Assembly (NCBI GenBank): GCA_004154925.1
Contig: QJNS01000162.1
Location: forward strand, 62,001-126,000
Source of the DNA: Monosporascus cannonballus
Taxonomy: Eukaryota > Ascomycota > Sordariomycetes > Xylariales
Reading direction: 5' to 3'
DNA: 64,000 nt
Position numbers and translations under genes: made by a program. Shown piece by piece: positions 25,010 to 37,180 of the stretch. The notes beneath the pieces are model-generated. The model did no database searches and had not been told where the DNA came from. It worked only from the letters and a program-made list of their open reading frames with translations. The number at the start of each line of letters is the position of its first letter. Within the stretch, counting starts at the first letter, position 1.

Positions 25010-25406
25010 TATTATAGCCTAACAGTCTTGGTTTCCTTACGGACGGTCGGGTTTACGAGAAAAAATAAAACCCGATCCCCGCCAAAATGTCACGTAATTA
25101 GATTAAAGGTTTTAAGGTGCCAAATACCTTAAGCCCCTTAAGTCGGCGAAAGAGCTCAAAGGGCCGAACGGGTTTAAGGGTTTAAGCCGCTTAAACACTT
25201 TGAGTTAGAACAAGATATATACGTTCGTTATTTTTCATAGTTTAAATAGTATCAGTTTGCAATAATAATTCGTTACTTAAGGCACTTTTGATATTACGAG
25301 ACGTAATACGTTATTATATTTATTACTTAGTGTCCCACGATATTTCTGTTAATATAAACCCGTACGATTAAGGTTTAATAGTGGGTTAAACCCCTTAACC
25401 GTCACA
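25010..25406 (+). repeat. C 3' LTR (U3 type 2)
   Basis: 397 bp, TATTATAGCC to CCGTCACA. The U3 (25020-25200) retains G and C and contains CCTTAAGCCCCTTAAGTCGG, the reverse complement of a block in the G LTRs, followed by more TTAAG words. Confidence 0.9.
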
Positions 25407-25411
25407 AATAT

Positions 25412-27180
25412 AAACTTTTTTTAAAAAGTACCTGAACATTCGAAACGTTATAATAATCGCCCTAAATTTCTTATTTGAAATACAGTAATTCAATGCAGTA
25501 CCTTTAAACTTGTACAAAAAAATGTAATAAGATACAATTTGCTTTAATTATTTCGCTATTCGATTATTACATTCAACGTATTATCCGACATATCGATTTC
25601 TAGTTCGACGAGACGTATTAAGTTGTACATAACTGTATTAATTCGTTAATAATCGTATTTTTAATCTCTTAAAAGACTCTCTTTCTTTTGAATGTCTATA
25701 TAAATTTACTTTTTAATAAAAATAATTAGAAATATAATTATTCCGCTAGAGCTTCGAATGAATTTCTTATAATAATTATCAAATCCAAACAATACCTAAA
25801 TATTCTGAATTGTCGTTAACCTTTTTTATTCTGTTATTACAACGATTTTCTTACGATTTATTTTCATATATTCTAGAATAATACTATATTCTAAATATTG
25901 CACTTTTTGCGTATATAATTAACTTTTTTCCGTGTAAATTAATAGCTTTAAGTTTTGTAAAATTTAAAAAACTTTAGACACACATTTTACGTATATTTCT
26001 TTCGTTTGTAAGCAAACGGAAATATCGTCGAAATCAAATTTAAACAAAATATCGAGATATTTTCAGACTACATAATTATCTATAGATTAAGAAATTACTA
26101 GTACGTTTTTAAATTCTCTTAATGTAACTAAATACTTAAATAATGCGTATTTCGTCATAAAAACTATTTTCTATTTATATTTCCATTTAATTATACTAAC
26201 CGTATATTCATATTTCAAATCGAATATTATATATTTTTCAATTCCGTAAAATAGGTTTTTTATTTCTGGAATCACATATAATTATATTTAATTTTTATTA
26301 ATAATAGCGTTTATTTATCGGCGTTTAATTATAAACCGAAATCTTTCTTTTTTTAATCACGAGAAATACAAAGTATTTTATTAATAACTTCGAAAATCCA
26401 ATCCATCTTTTTAACATCAAATGTTTTAAATATTTTCTAAAAACGTATAATTCGTTTTTGCTAAAGTTATAAATACAGTAAAACCTTGTCGAAAAATCTT
26501 TTTTAAATATTATTTTATAATCTTACCTATTATATTTTAATAATTTCGTATCGAATTCTTTCTTAGAAAGTTACTTATATTAATAATATTATAACAACAT
26601 GTTCATTACATTTGATAACTTTTAAAACTATTATTTTGAATCCTTATTTCATTCCCTTGATTTCGCTTTAATAATAATAATAATAATACGTTGTATATTT
26701 CTGTAATATCTACTCTTTTTTTTTAGTATTTTATTCCTTGAGATAATAAACTATTTATCTCATCCTTATACCTATTTTCGTCGCCCTTTTTGATCGAATC
26801 TTAAAATGTTATTTTCTTACTTGTTTATTAATAAAATATAAGCTAAACATTATTTAATTAACTTTTCTCTTAATTAAAGCCTTATAATGATATATGCATA
26901 ATTTACTTCAAATTCTATCGCATTTTCCGAATCAAACGATATCGAAATTCAGTATTTAATATCGTTTTTACATAAAAATCTCAAAATAATTAATTTCCTG
27001 TAAAAGCCTTTTTTATATCGTAAACGAATTTTAAACCTTTAATATTTTATCGTTGTATAAAGTTTTAACTTATATTTTCGTAATAATCTAAATTCGTTAA
27101 TTATATTCAGTGTACTATAGCTTCCGCCTGAAGCATCGCCATCAACTGTCACGATATACTAATATATTGCAATTTATATA
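25412..27180 (-). pseudogene. pol: E1 pol, 5' part: RNase H, RT, protease
   Basis: Continues E1 on the right of C. RNase H at 25412-25680; RT about 25680-26560, with Asp-Phe-Asp-Asp at 26024-26035 on the minus strand, so the catalytic Asp pair survives although Tyr is lost; protease about 26850-27180. Collinear with D and G. Confidence 0.83.
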
Positions 27181-27765
27181 TCTAAAATAATAAGATGAAT
27201 AATGGTTCTTAATATGAAGTTTGAAGTCTGTTTTAGGAATTTCTTTCAAGTCCCTTAAATTTCGTTACGTTATGACTTTATTATAGATAACATTTTTCTT
27301 TTAAGTCCTATTCGAATTTATCGAACTTTATCTATATTTCCTTATCTTACGCCTTACATTGCTATAATTATCGTTATTACCGACATATTATTTGTTTAAG
27401 TTATATTAATTATTTTTAATTCGTCTTTAATTCTTTGTTTTATTTAGCAAATAGCTTTTTATGTAATGCATAATTTTCTATTAGTCCTTTTATAACCCAT
27501 GGTTTTCCTAATGAAATTCTTCGATCACTTATGGTATTTGTCTCTTTAAAACATATTTTCCTTTCTGAGTTTTTAGTAACTACCAATTAAAAATAAACAT
27601 TCGTAGTAATATTTTAACAATCATTTTTCACAATATACTAAATTAACTCCTTTTCTGTTCAATAATTATATCATTTGCAATAATAAAAAGGTTTTTCGGA
27701 AGAATATTACTTTCTTCTAAGCCAGCTTTCTGCCGCGGCTAGGTAATAAATATTATTTTCCGTGG

Positions 27766-29110
27766 GTATAAATCGAAAATACCGATATAATTATGTATCA
27801 TTTTTATTATTTCCAGTTCGACTTAAAAAATCAAATGTTTTATAATATATATAAATCCCCTTTTAATAAATATATCGTTTTTATATCTCGTAATTAGAAC
27901 ATTTTCATTTACGATATTAAATAACGTATATTTTACTATTTTGATCCGAAGTTCTAAAGTAGACATTCTTAATTTTATCGTAATATGTTTTGAATTATCT
28001 TTTTAAGATTTTTTGTTATTTTCGAAATACTTTCTATGCTAACGTTTAGGTTTTCCGTATTTCCTATTGGATTTCTCGTTATAATAGTCCTAATACTTAC
28101 TTAGCTCGGCTTATATTAACAGCTTTACCTTTATTTTTCTGGTTTTCTCCGGATTATCCTTTTAGTACTGGGTTTTGGTTATCCTATCGTAATTTTTTAG
28201 GTGCTCGATATTTGAAAACGTTATATCCCATTTCATCATAATTAAAGCATTAAATTTAGTTCCAATGCTTTCTTTAGACCGTACTCACGTCCATGAGTCC
28301 CAGTACTATACCATATAAAATAAATAATACGTCGCGCTTTTTTCCCTAGTTCAAGAATTGGGCTTCGAATTTTAAAATATATTATTCCTTTTTTATACAT
28401 CGCTCTTATAACTTATTAGTAATCTTAACAGTTTCCGTAATATACCGATTGAAAATTCTAAATGTTAAATACTTAATACCTTTATTTTTTCCGTTATCCT
28501 TTAATTCTTTGTAAAATATATTAATGAAATTATTTCTTTTATCGTCGAGATATTTTGTCTTAATTATAAAATTCTTAAATTAATAACGTACTTAGACACA
28601 GACTGTTTTATTATAATCGGGAAATATGCCATACCGCCTTTGTTTTTCCATCTGCGTTTTCGAAATTGGCCTTTAATTTCATTTAAAAATTTAAATAATT
28701 AAAGGAAAGGATCTTAATAATTTTTTTGGTCGGTTTCGACGTTTTTTAAATAATCTCTTACTACCAGCTTAATTTAATCCAAAGAATTTGCCGTAAAGAA
28801 AATTGCTATAGCGAAAGTTTTATTTGCAAATTCGTTCAAATCTTAAAAACGAAAATATCTTCGTACCTAAATAAAGAAAGTTTAAACGCTTGTTTTTCTT
28901 ATCGTAAGATTAAGGCTTTTTAATATTATACTTTAATACGAAAATTCTAATTAAAATAATTATTACTTAATTTATTCTCCGCTAAATTTATTCCTCAAAT
29001 TCTCAAATCGTATATCGTATTTAAGCCTTAGCTAAAGAAAAAATTTCTTATTTACTGGTTAATATAATAATTAAAAACATATTATATAAAGTTTAAGCAT
29101 ATTGCTACAT
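27766..29110 (-). pseudogene. gag: E1 gag remnant
   Basis: The zinc knuckle at 28208-28249 reads CFNYDEMGYNVFKY: one Cys kept, and Tyr at the other two Cys and at the His position. The capsid block runs to about 29110. At the shared gag-end position (27766-27768) this copy has TAC instead of a stop, unlike the other copies. The stretch 27181-27765 is the unrecognised linker. Confidence 0.78.
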
Positions 29111-29124
29111 AAAAGATTATAAAG

Positions 29125-29536
29125 TATAACAACTAAACGGTTTAACCAATTTTTAAAGCTAAGTCGTACGAATCTATATTCACAAAAATATCGTAAATAT
29201 CTAAATAATAAATATAATATGTTTTTATACTTCGTAATACTAAAAACGTTTTAAATAACGATATTTTATGGAAATTAAATATTATTTATATTATAAAAAA
29301 TAAACCTATATATTTTACTTCTGCTGTAAGCTGTTTATTCGCGCTTAACAATATTTTTTCATTAAGTTCTTCTAAGCCCCTTTAAGCCCTTTTAAGACTT
29401 AGCGAGCTTAAGTCCTTTTGACCAACTAGAGCCCTTAAGCTTTTTGAGCTAGTCACGTTATTGCTTAGCTCAGTCTGAACTTGGCATTCTCAAGGTTTCG
29501 ACTATTTCCAAGAGCAATGACCATTAGGTCATAACA
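29125..29536 (-). repeat. E1 5' LTR (U3 type 3a)
   Basis: 412 bp, TATAACAACTAAACGG to GGTCATAACA. TTAAG/TTGAG words are spread over about 29335-29460. It shares its U3 subtype with 2391-2804 and differs in detail from the G LTRs. Confidence 0.87.
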
Positions 29537-30253
29537 GTTGATCTGAATCATAATATAGCACCAAAAATAATGATATATATTTTGCGTAAATTTTAATCGT
29601 TATAAACTTTATTGGTATATTTTCTTTATCTAGAAGTTTAACTATAATGATATAACGCCTTAATACTTTAATAATAATTTGAATATTTATGGAATCTTTG
29701 AATTTTCACACTTTTTTAAAAAATAAAAATATTTAATAAAATATATATGTATTTTTAAAAATATTTTCAATGTATACGGGGATCGACATAGGATTATTTG
29801 TAACATATAATTGACTTTATTTTAAAGTGTTCAGAAACCTTTATAATATAAATTAATTTAAATTGCAAATTACAAAATACATTTCAATCCAAAGCGAATA
29901 GCTAAATTCAATAATTAAGCTTAAAATGTGAATGTGGTTATAAATTTATTGTAATTGTTATTATAAAAATATGAAATATATAATTATTGATGCAAATTTC
30001 AAATGTATGCCTAATATATATAAAAATATATACTATAGATTGGTTAACGTTAAGGTAATATTTCTCTAAAACTGATTTCAGTAATTATATTAAAAATATA
30101 CCAACAGAATTATAATTTCAATACTATTTAGTGAATAATGATTTTAGAATAAAGGAAATTAAGAAATACTTTGTGAAAAAAAGAAATGAATTCGTTGCGT
30201 TTTAAAAACTATTCAAATAAAAAATCTAGCAAAAAACAGGGTTTCATATGTAT
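29537..30253 (+). pseudogene. diverged Gypsy integrase remnant
   Basis: This 0.7-kb stretch is not part of E1 or F. About 29740-29890 aligns in order with the plus-strand integrase core of the other copies (TTTTTAAAAATAT, a TATACGG word, AATATAAATTAATTTAAATT), and about 29890-30020 may continue into the region after the third catalytic residue. The similarity is weak, so it comes from an older or different Gypsy lineage. The remainder (30020-30253) shows nothing I can name. Confidence 0.45.
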
Positions 30254-30754
30254 TGTTATGACTCAACCAAGGGAGGGTCTCGGATACTGTCACTTGGTGA
30301 CCGAAACAGGACCCCGGTGGGTCGAAGCCACGGGACATGGATCCTGAGTGATCCAAGGGATCTAACGAGATCCATGAGAAGATATACATATCAGCTAGCA
30401 GGGGGTGCTCTAGCACCCCATATACAGAAGATTCCCTCTGATCGGAACCTATATGTTCCGGGACTAGATCACCTTAAAGTGCAATGCGCGTTCTAGAGCA
30501 TCTGCAACTAGTCATCAATACACACACAACTGATGTCCCTTATATCTGACAATATACGCTCATTATTTCCATAGTCTAGATAGCATCAGCTTGTAACACT
30601 TTTCAATACCAATCGCTTGCAATACGATTTTTGTACCTTTGATATTAAGAAACGTAACTAAGTTACCTTATTGCTATAAAGTCTTACGATACTCCTGCCA
30701 ACATAAATCCGTACGAGTAAGCTTTAATAATTGCTTAAACCGCCTAGCCATTAT
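30254..30754 (+). repeat. F 5' LTR (U3 type 6), GC-rich and little RIPed
   Basis: 501 bp, TGTTATGACTCAACC to CCATTATA. The R/U5 half (30550-30754) matches the other LTRs, but the U3 (30254-30540) has near-balanced composition and keeps CA dinucleotides. It contains GGGGTGCTCTAGCACCCC (an 8-bp stem with a 2-base loop, about 30403-30420), GGAAC...GTTCC, and four or five GGATC/GATCC words at 30338-30375. Open frames on both strands here are by-products of high GC. Confidence 0.85.
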
Positions 30755-30869
30755 ACGTTACAAGGTTTTATTCAGAAACATTGTCAAACTTTCAGCAATA
30801 TCGCCGATATTATATCCACCATCAAGCAACCCGAACAGCACATTTACAAGGTGTTTAATAACCCGGATA

Positions 30870-32227
30870 TTAAAATGGAAGCCAAAAAAAACAGCGCCGC
30901 CTTTTTCGCGAAAAAGTTCTTCGACGTCTAGAAACCATAAACGAACGTATTTTTTGGCTTAAAAAAGATAATAACGACGTTACGACATCTTTTTAAACCT
31001 TTTATAAAAAACATAAGGAAAAAAGAAAAGTTCCTAAACTCGGAAAGCCCTTTCGAACGAACCAGGTTATTTAGCTAAATTTTACCAAGAAAATAAAAAA
31101 AAGTCCTTAAATCCTTTAAAAAAAGATTTTTTAACGGAACTTTAACCAGGGTATAACCGTTTTTAACTTAATATCGAACATATTTTAAGTATTTTCCAAT
31201 TCGATTACTTACGCCTATTATACCGATCCTATTCGGAATTAAACGATTTACGAGAAACACAGCTATATAATTTAAGCCCGTTATAAAAAAATATATTATT
31301 TTGCTAATCGAAACACGAAACTGGGAAATAATACGAATTTATTATGCTTTCAAATAATTTAAATAAGTATTAGCGAAAGTTTTCGAAGTAATAAACGGAA
31401 AAATAAAAGCCAAAATACAAATCCCGCAATTACGATATAAGGGATTAACTTTAAGTTATGGCAATATATTTATTTAATTAGCTTTCAAACTAAGTTAGAA
31501 ACAAAAAATATTAATAGCTAAACGTTTCGATAACTTAAAAAAGTAAATAAAAAAACTTTTTAAACTTAAGTCGTTCAATTATTTATCAGATTATATCTTT
31601 ATAGCGGTTAAAATTAATAATCGGCAATACGTTTAACGTACGAAAGGTATTAAAGGAAAGAATAATAATAAACCCCGATATACGGCTAATATCAGCGTTT
31701 TTCGACGCGGTAATACTTTTTACGGTACGGAACCAAAACCTATGGAATTAAAGGCCATTTATAGGAAAAACTGGAGCCAGGCCATATACTTTAATTATAA
31801 GAAAATGGAGTTTAAGATAATATAATATAAGGTATCTAAGAAACCTCGTAAGGATAATTAAAAACTCGTATCCGAAAAATAAATTAGAAAGAATTAAAAA
31901 AACAGAAGTAAATCTATTAATATACTATGGCCTAAATACGTATTAATCCTCTTATAACGAAAAGTCCAATGGGGAAAATACGAAATCAGAAAGCTACCTT
32001 AATAAATATTGCAAGCATAATAAGAAATATTACAAAGGTAATTACGCAAATGGCAGAATTGGACAAAAGGAAGCTGTCTCGGAACCCCTGATTAATACGG
32101 CAAAAAGCATATTATATATTGTCGACGATAAGAATATCCCAATTACGAAAAATGGAAATAATAGATTTACGGACGAACTACCCGTATATATTAGAGGGAA
32201 TTCTATTTTTTAAACCGAATAGGAAAT
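30870..32227 (+). pseudogene. gag: F gag remnant, cut by G
   Basis: The best-readable gag in the window. An N-terminal helical stretch (RLETINERIFWLKKDNNDV, about 30925-30985) is followed by a capsid motif FNGTLTRV plus PFLT and YRTYFKYFP words (31125-31198), a KVFEVINGKIKAK word near 31395, a YIFIAVKINNRQY word near 31590-31630, GTEPKPMEL near 31724, and the zinc knuckle at 31787-31828 with Tyr for three Cys. It ends at 32227 inside the conserved linker segment, where G is inserted. Confidence 0.82.
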
Positions 32228-32621
32228 TGTGACGGCTTGGCGGTTTAACCAACTATTAAACCTAAGTCGACGGGTTTATGTTAGCAGGAGTATCGTGGGA
32301 TTCTAAATAATGGATATAATAACGTATTACGTCTCGTAATACCAGGGGCGTTTTAGGTAACGATATTCTATTGTAAGCTGAAATTATCTAAATTATGGAA
32401 ATAACGAACGTATATATTTTTATTTTGGTTCAAGGTACTTAAATAGCTTAAACCCTTAAATCCCTTAAACCTTTTAAGCTTTTCTGCCGACTTAAAGGGC
32501 TTAAGGCGTTTAGCGTTTTAAAACCTTTAAGCTAATTACGTAACGCCTTGGCTTAGGTCGGAGTTTAATTTTTTTATAGTTCCGACTGTCCGTAAAAAGC
32601 CAAAATCGTTAAATCCTAATA
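32228..32621 (-). repeat. G 3' LTR (U3 type 3b)
   Basis: 394 bp, TGTGACGG to CCTAATA. A TTAAG/TTAAA array lies at about 32440-32530 and TTACGTAA at 32536-32543. Followed by the reversed polypurine tract CGATCTCCCC. Confidence 0.93.
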
Positions 32622-32640
32622 CGATCTCCCCTTTTTTAAG
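32622..32640 (-). promoter_or_regulatory. G polypurine tract
   Basis: Read on the minus strand it is AAAAAAGGGGAGATCG, ending exactly at the LTR edge. It is the plus-strand DNA primer site of the element and shows that the left LTR is the 3' LTR. Confidence 0.8.
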
Positions 32641-32644
32641 ATCT

Positions 32645-33280
32645 TTGTCCCTAAAAATTAAATTGCTTATTTTGGCAATTTCGGTAAATATTTTTCCTTT
32701 TTACATACTTATTATATTAAATCGAATTAAAAAATTTCGTTTTCGTAAACGTATTAATGCTTTAATTTTTTTAGAACGTATTAAACGTTTTGGTTTTAAA
32801 ATATTTTCTTATTTTTGTTACAAAAAGGAAAATACGGAATATAAGGTTATTCGAAAGGTTTTAAAATATACGTAATATATTTATCATAAGGGCCCTTATA
32901 ATGTTTTTGGTTTTTCGGAAGCCGAACACCAAAAGCTTCTTAACGAAAAAAACCGTTTAAAACGTAAAAAGGAACAGGCTTATAAAATATTGCGTATTGC
33001 TGCTAACAAATTAAACCGTTTATAAAAACAAAGACGGTTATTCCGTCGCCGTAATATAAAAATGCTTCGTCGAAAAATTAAGGTCGCAAAGGCCATAGAA
33101 AAATTTAAACGTTTGGAATAGGAATAAGAACAGCTGGAAACTGCCGTTATAGTTATTATGTTAATATAAGCTACAACCGATTGGCCTAATATCCCGGTTA
33201 TTAATTAGTTAACTATTAATTAAGACGTACCCGTTATTATTAATAAAAGTTTTTCAATAAACGTTAAACGTTAATAAAAT
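32645..33280 (+). pseudogene. G antisense Zn2Cys6-like ORF with coiled-coil tail
   Basis: Begins 24 bp from the LTR. Order: short hydrophobic start, basic stretch FRFRKRINAL, cluster at 32810-32899 with Tyr at all six register positions, KVIRKVLK between 3 and 4, then FSEAEHQKLLNEKNRLK and a long Lys/Arg/Glu/Leu tail with words such as LNRL and QRRLFRRR (to about 33120), ending in acidic/Gln repeats and the shared INKSF near 33240. Open to 32875, then single stops of RIP type (TAA/TAG from CAA/CAG or TGG). The layout of basic region, six-Cys cluster and coiled coil resembles GAL4-type DNA-binding modules; function is inferred. Confidence 0.72.
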
Positions 33281-33289
33281 TCTTAACAA

Positions 33290-36200
33290 ATTCCTAAATA
33301 TTTTCGGAATTTAAATACTTTTTTTATTTAATTAAATATTAGGTAAATCCATTTTATTTCCGTATATCGAAAATTTTTTTTACTTTATATATTTATTCGT
33401 TTTTTACTTTTACGTTATTTTATACCGTATATATTTTAATTATATTTACTGCTAACTTAAATAAAAAAACATAAAAAATTAAATAAAATTTAATTTTTAG
33501 TAAAAATTCTAATTAATAATTATTTTCTGAAATTTTTTTAATAATTTTATATAAACCGATATACTTAAAATCAAGTTTTTTGCTAAATTTTTTTATTTAA
33601 ATATTTTTAATAATAAAATAAATTATTTCTCTTTTTTTAATAATTAATCCTTTTAACCTTTTTTAATTATAATATTTATTTATTTAATTCCGTACGAATT
33701 TTAATTCTGTTTTTATTTTTTAATATAATTATCGTAATTATTTTAACGTAAAAAATATTTTAATATTAACTGGACCGTTATTACGCATTTTTTTATAAAC
33801 TTTTGGAATAAAATCAAAATTCGTATTAATTAATATTGTAAGCTAATTAAATAATAAATAATTTCTTAACCTAATTATTTTATTCGTAATTAACGTAATA
33901 TTATAAATATATTTTTAATATTTGGTTTAATTATTCCGTTTATCCGTTTATTTATAATTTAAATGCATTAAATAATTTATAATTTAAGCCGATTTATGCT
34001 ATAAAGCTTTGTTAAAACTTAAATACAAATATCGAACCTTTATTTAAAATAATTTCTATTAATAATCCGTATATATTAAAAATATTTTTTAAAAAAATAT
34101 ATATTATTTATTTTGCGTTAATATTTTTATAATAAAATAAAAAATAAGAAAATTTCGTAAACCGATCGACGATAACGAAAACGCTATCGTAATATATTTT
34201 TATCGTTAAATTTTCGGATAAAAAAAGTTTAATAATAAAATCCATAATAATTAAATCCTAAGGTTTTTTTAAAACCGGTAATAATTATAACTTTCCATAA
34301 GGCTTATATCATTACGCCTTAACCTTATTATAAAGGTTATATTATTATCGTACTTTTTAAATTATCGTTTTTATTTTAGGAAAAAAATACGTATATTAAA
34401 GTCGTTTTAAGGTTTTATAAATTCCTAGATATCCATATAACTGATATTCGTATATATTTTATATTATATCTATCTGATATTTTTTTAGAACTTATATTTT
34501 ATCCGTTTTTTGATTTTCTGAAAAACCGTTATTATATTATTAGATTTTTTAATATATATCTAAAAATATTACCCGAATTATTATAATTTATTGCGGTCGT
34601 AAATATCCTTTTATAATAATATCAAAAATTATATAATTAATTTTAACCAATTTTTCTTCAAGGTTTAATTACTTACTTAAAATATTTGCTTTGCTATTTT
34701 TTAAATCTTTTTTATAAATAATAACGAAATTAAAGTTCGCTAATTTTTCTACATATCGTAATTATCGTCCGGTAAATTTATTGGTCGTAATAAACCGGGT
34801 AAAATTTTAATAATCTATATAAACTTTAACCTAATACAAAATTCCTTTTAAAAAATACCTAAATTTGCAAAATACTATAATAATAGCCATAAATTCCTTA
34901 TTTAAAATGCCGTAATTAAATTTGGTTCCTTTTAATTTATATAAAAAAAATACAATAAGGTATAATTTGCCTTAATTATTTTATTATCCGATTATTACGC
35001 TTAACGCGTAATTCGAAATATCGGTTTTTAGTTCGACGGGACGACTTAAATTATATATAATTAATATTAATTCGTTAATAATTATATTTTTGATTTTCTG
35101 AAACGTTTTTTCCGTTTCGGGCGTTTATTTAAATTTTTTTTCTTAATAAAGTTAATTAAAAATATAATAATTCTGTTAAAATTTTAAATAAATTTTTTAT
35201 AATAATTAATAAATCCAAAAAATACCTATATTTTTTTAATTATCGTTAACGTTTGCTATTCTATAATTATAACGATTTTTTTTAAGTTTATCCTAATATA
35301 TTTTAAGGTAATAATATATTCCAAATATTCCATTTTTTACTTATGGAATTAACTTTTTTTTACGTTAACTAATAACTTTATATTTTGTAAAATTTAAAAA
35401 ACTTTATAAACGTATTTTGCATATGTTTTTTCTAGTTTTGAAAAAATAAAAATTTTATTAAAATAATATATAACAAAAACGTCGAAATATTTTCGTAATA
35501 TATAATTTATTATCCATTAAAAAATTACTAATACGTTCGTAAATCTTATTAACGTAATCAAATACTTAAATAATCCGTATTTCGTTTTAAATATTATTTT
35601 TTATTTGTATCTTTTTTTAATTTTAATAAAGTTATATTTATTTTTAAAATTAAATATTATAAATTATTTGGCTTTATAAAATCGGTTTTTTATTTTTATA
35701 ATTAAAAGTAATAACGTTCGGTCTTTAATAATAATATTATTTAATTACCAATAATTAATTATAAATCGTAACTTTTTATTTTTCTTAAGTATAAAAAATA
35801 TAAGGTATTCTGCCGGTAATTTTAAAGATCGAATACATTTTTTCTATAACCGATTTTCCAGGTATTCCCGGAAAACGTATAATTTGTCTCCGTTAAAGTT
35901 ATAAATAAGATAAAATTTCGTTAAAAAACCTTTTTTAAAAATAATTTCGTAATTTTATTCGTTATATTCTAATAATTTCGTATTTATTTTTTTTTTTAAA
36001 AAACTACTTATATTTATAATATTATAATAATATATTAATTAAATTTTTTAACTTTTGGAGTTATTATTTTAAATCGTTATTTAATTGCCGCAATTTTGCT
36101 TTAATAATAACAATAATACGTTATATTTTTCTTTAATACTTATTTTTTTTTTGTATTTTGTTTTTTTAAATAATAAAATATTTATTGTATTTTGATACCT

Positions 36201-36600
36201 ATATTTATTGCCATCTTTAATAAAATATTAAAATTTTAATTTTTTTTTATTTATTAATGGGAAGTAAAACGAACTTTACTTAATTAATTTTTTTATTAAT
36301 TAAAACTCCGTATTAATATATCCATAATTTTCCTAAAATTATATCATAATTTCCGAATAAAACGATATCGAAATTTATTATTTAATATTATCCTTAAATA
36401 AAAATCTTAAAATAATTAATTTCGTATATGATTTTTCCGTTATCGTAAGCAAAATTTTAACTTTTGGCGTTTGTCGCTATATAAAATTTTAACTTATATT
36501 TCCATAATAATTTAAATTCGTTAATTATATTTAATATAATATAATTTTTACTTAAAGTTCCGTAATTTATTATTATAATATATTAATACGTTCCGATTCG
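33290..36600 (-). pseudogene. pol: G pol remnant
   Basis: Chromodomain about 33290-33440, integrase about 33440-34670, RNase H to about 35070, RT about 35070-35930, protease about 36260-36600. The RT site at 35454-35465 reads Tyr-Phe-Asn-Lys, so both catalytic Asp codons are gone. Among the more RIP-eroded copies in the window. Confidence 0.83.
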
Positions 36601-37180
36601 TATATTTAAGGTAATAAAGTTATTAACAGTTTTTATCGTTACGTTTAAAACCTTTTTTGGGAATTTATTTTAATTTCTTTAGGTTTTGTTATTTTGCAGC
36701 TTTTTTATAGGTAATTTTCGTCTTTTAATTTTTTTTCGAATTTATTAAATCTTATTTATATTTTTTTATATAACGCGTTAAGCTGTTATATTTATTGTTC
36801 TTATCGGCATATTATATTTTCAAATTATATTAATTATTCTTAATTTTATTAAATGTTTTTTCCTTATTAAGTAAATTATTCCTTAATATGGCATATAATT
36901 TCTTATTAAGCTTTATTTCCTTTTTATTAAAGGTTTTATATAAATCGTTAAATTTTTTCCTTTAAAACTTATTATTTATCGGGATTTATAATAAATATTA
37001 ATTAAAAATAAAAATCCGTAATAACCTTTTAGTAATACTTTTCCATAATATGTTAAATTAATTCCTTTTCCGTTTAATAATTATACCACTTATAATAATA
37101 AAAAGGGTTTTTTTATAAATACCATTTTCCTTTAAGCCAGCTTTTTATTATTACCAACTAAAGAAAATCGTTTTTAAAGA

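Larger units (their letters stand above)
11857..25406 (+). mobile_element. C: Gypsy chromovirus-like element inside E1, interrupted by D
   Basis: Plus strand. LTRs at 11857-12233 and 25010-25406 end in CACA on the right. The target duplication is an exact AATAT (11852-11856 and 25407-25411). Without D it is about 6.8 kb. Contents: gag, an unrecognised linker (13700-14270), protease, RT, RNase H split by D, integrase, chromodomain (about 24230-24390), antisense ORF, then the tract GGAAAAGGGGAACACG before the 3' LTR. Confidence 0.93.
2391..29536 (-). mobile_element. E1: Gypsy chromovirus-like element, interrupted by B1 and C
   Basis: Minus-strand element bounded by two LTRs of the same U3 subtype (2391-2804 and 29125-29536). 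After removing B1 and C with one copy of each 5-bp duplication it is about 6.8 kb, the family length. Read on the minus strand it runs gag (right), linker, protease, RT, RNase H, integrase, chromodomain (about 3490-3600), then the antisense ORF and the polypurine tract at about 2805-2820. The flanking pentamers, CTTAG at 2386-2390 and GTTGA at 29537-29541, do not match, unlike those of the other copies, so one end may have recombined. Confidence 0.85.

Noticed and set aside
30213..30496. Overlapping open frames on both strands (67 and 82 codons)
   Set aside because: They lie wholly in the GC-richer U3 of the F LTR; neither has domain words nor a counterpart in other LTRs.
30755..30775. Primer-binding site after the 5' LTR
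   Set aside because: The leader begins CGTTACAAGG in F and CGTTATAAG elsewhere; I could not match it to a tRNA 3' end with confidence, so no site is annotated.
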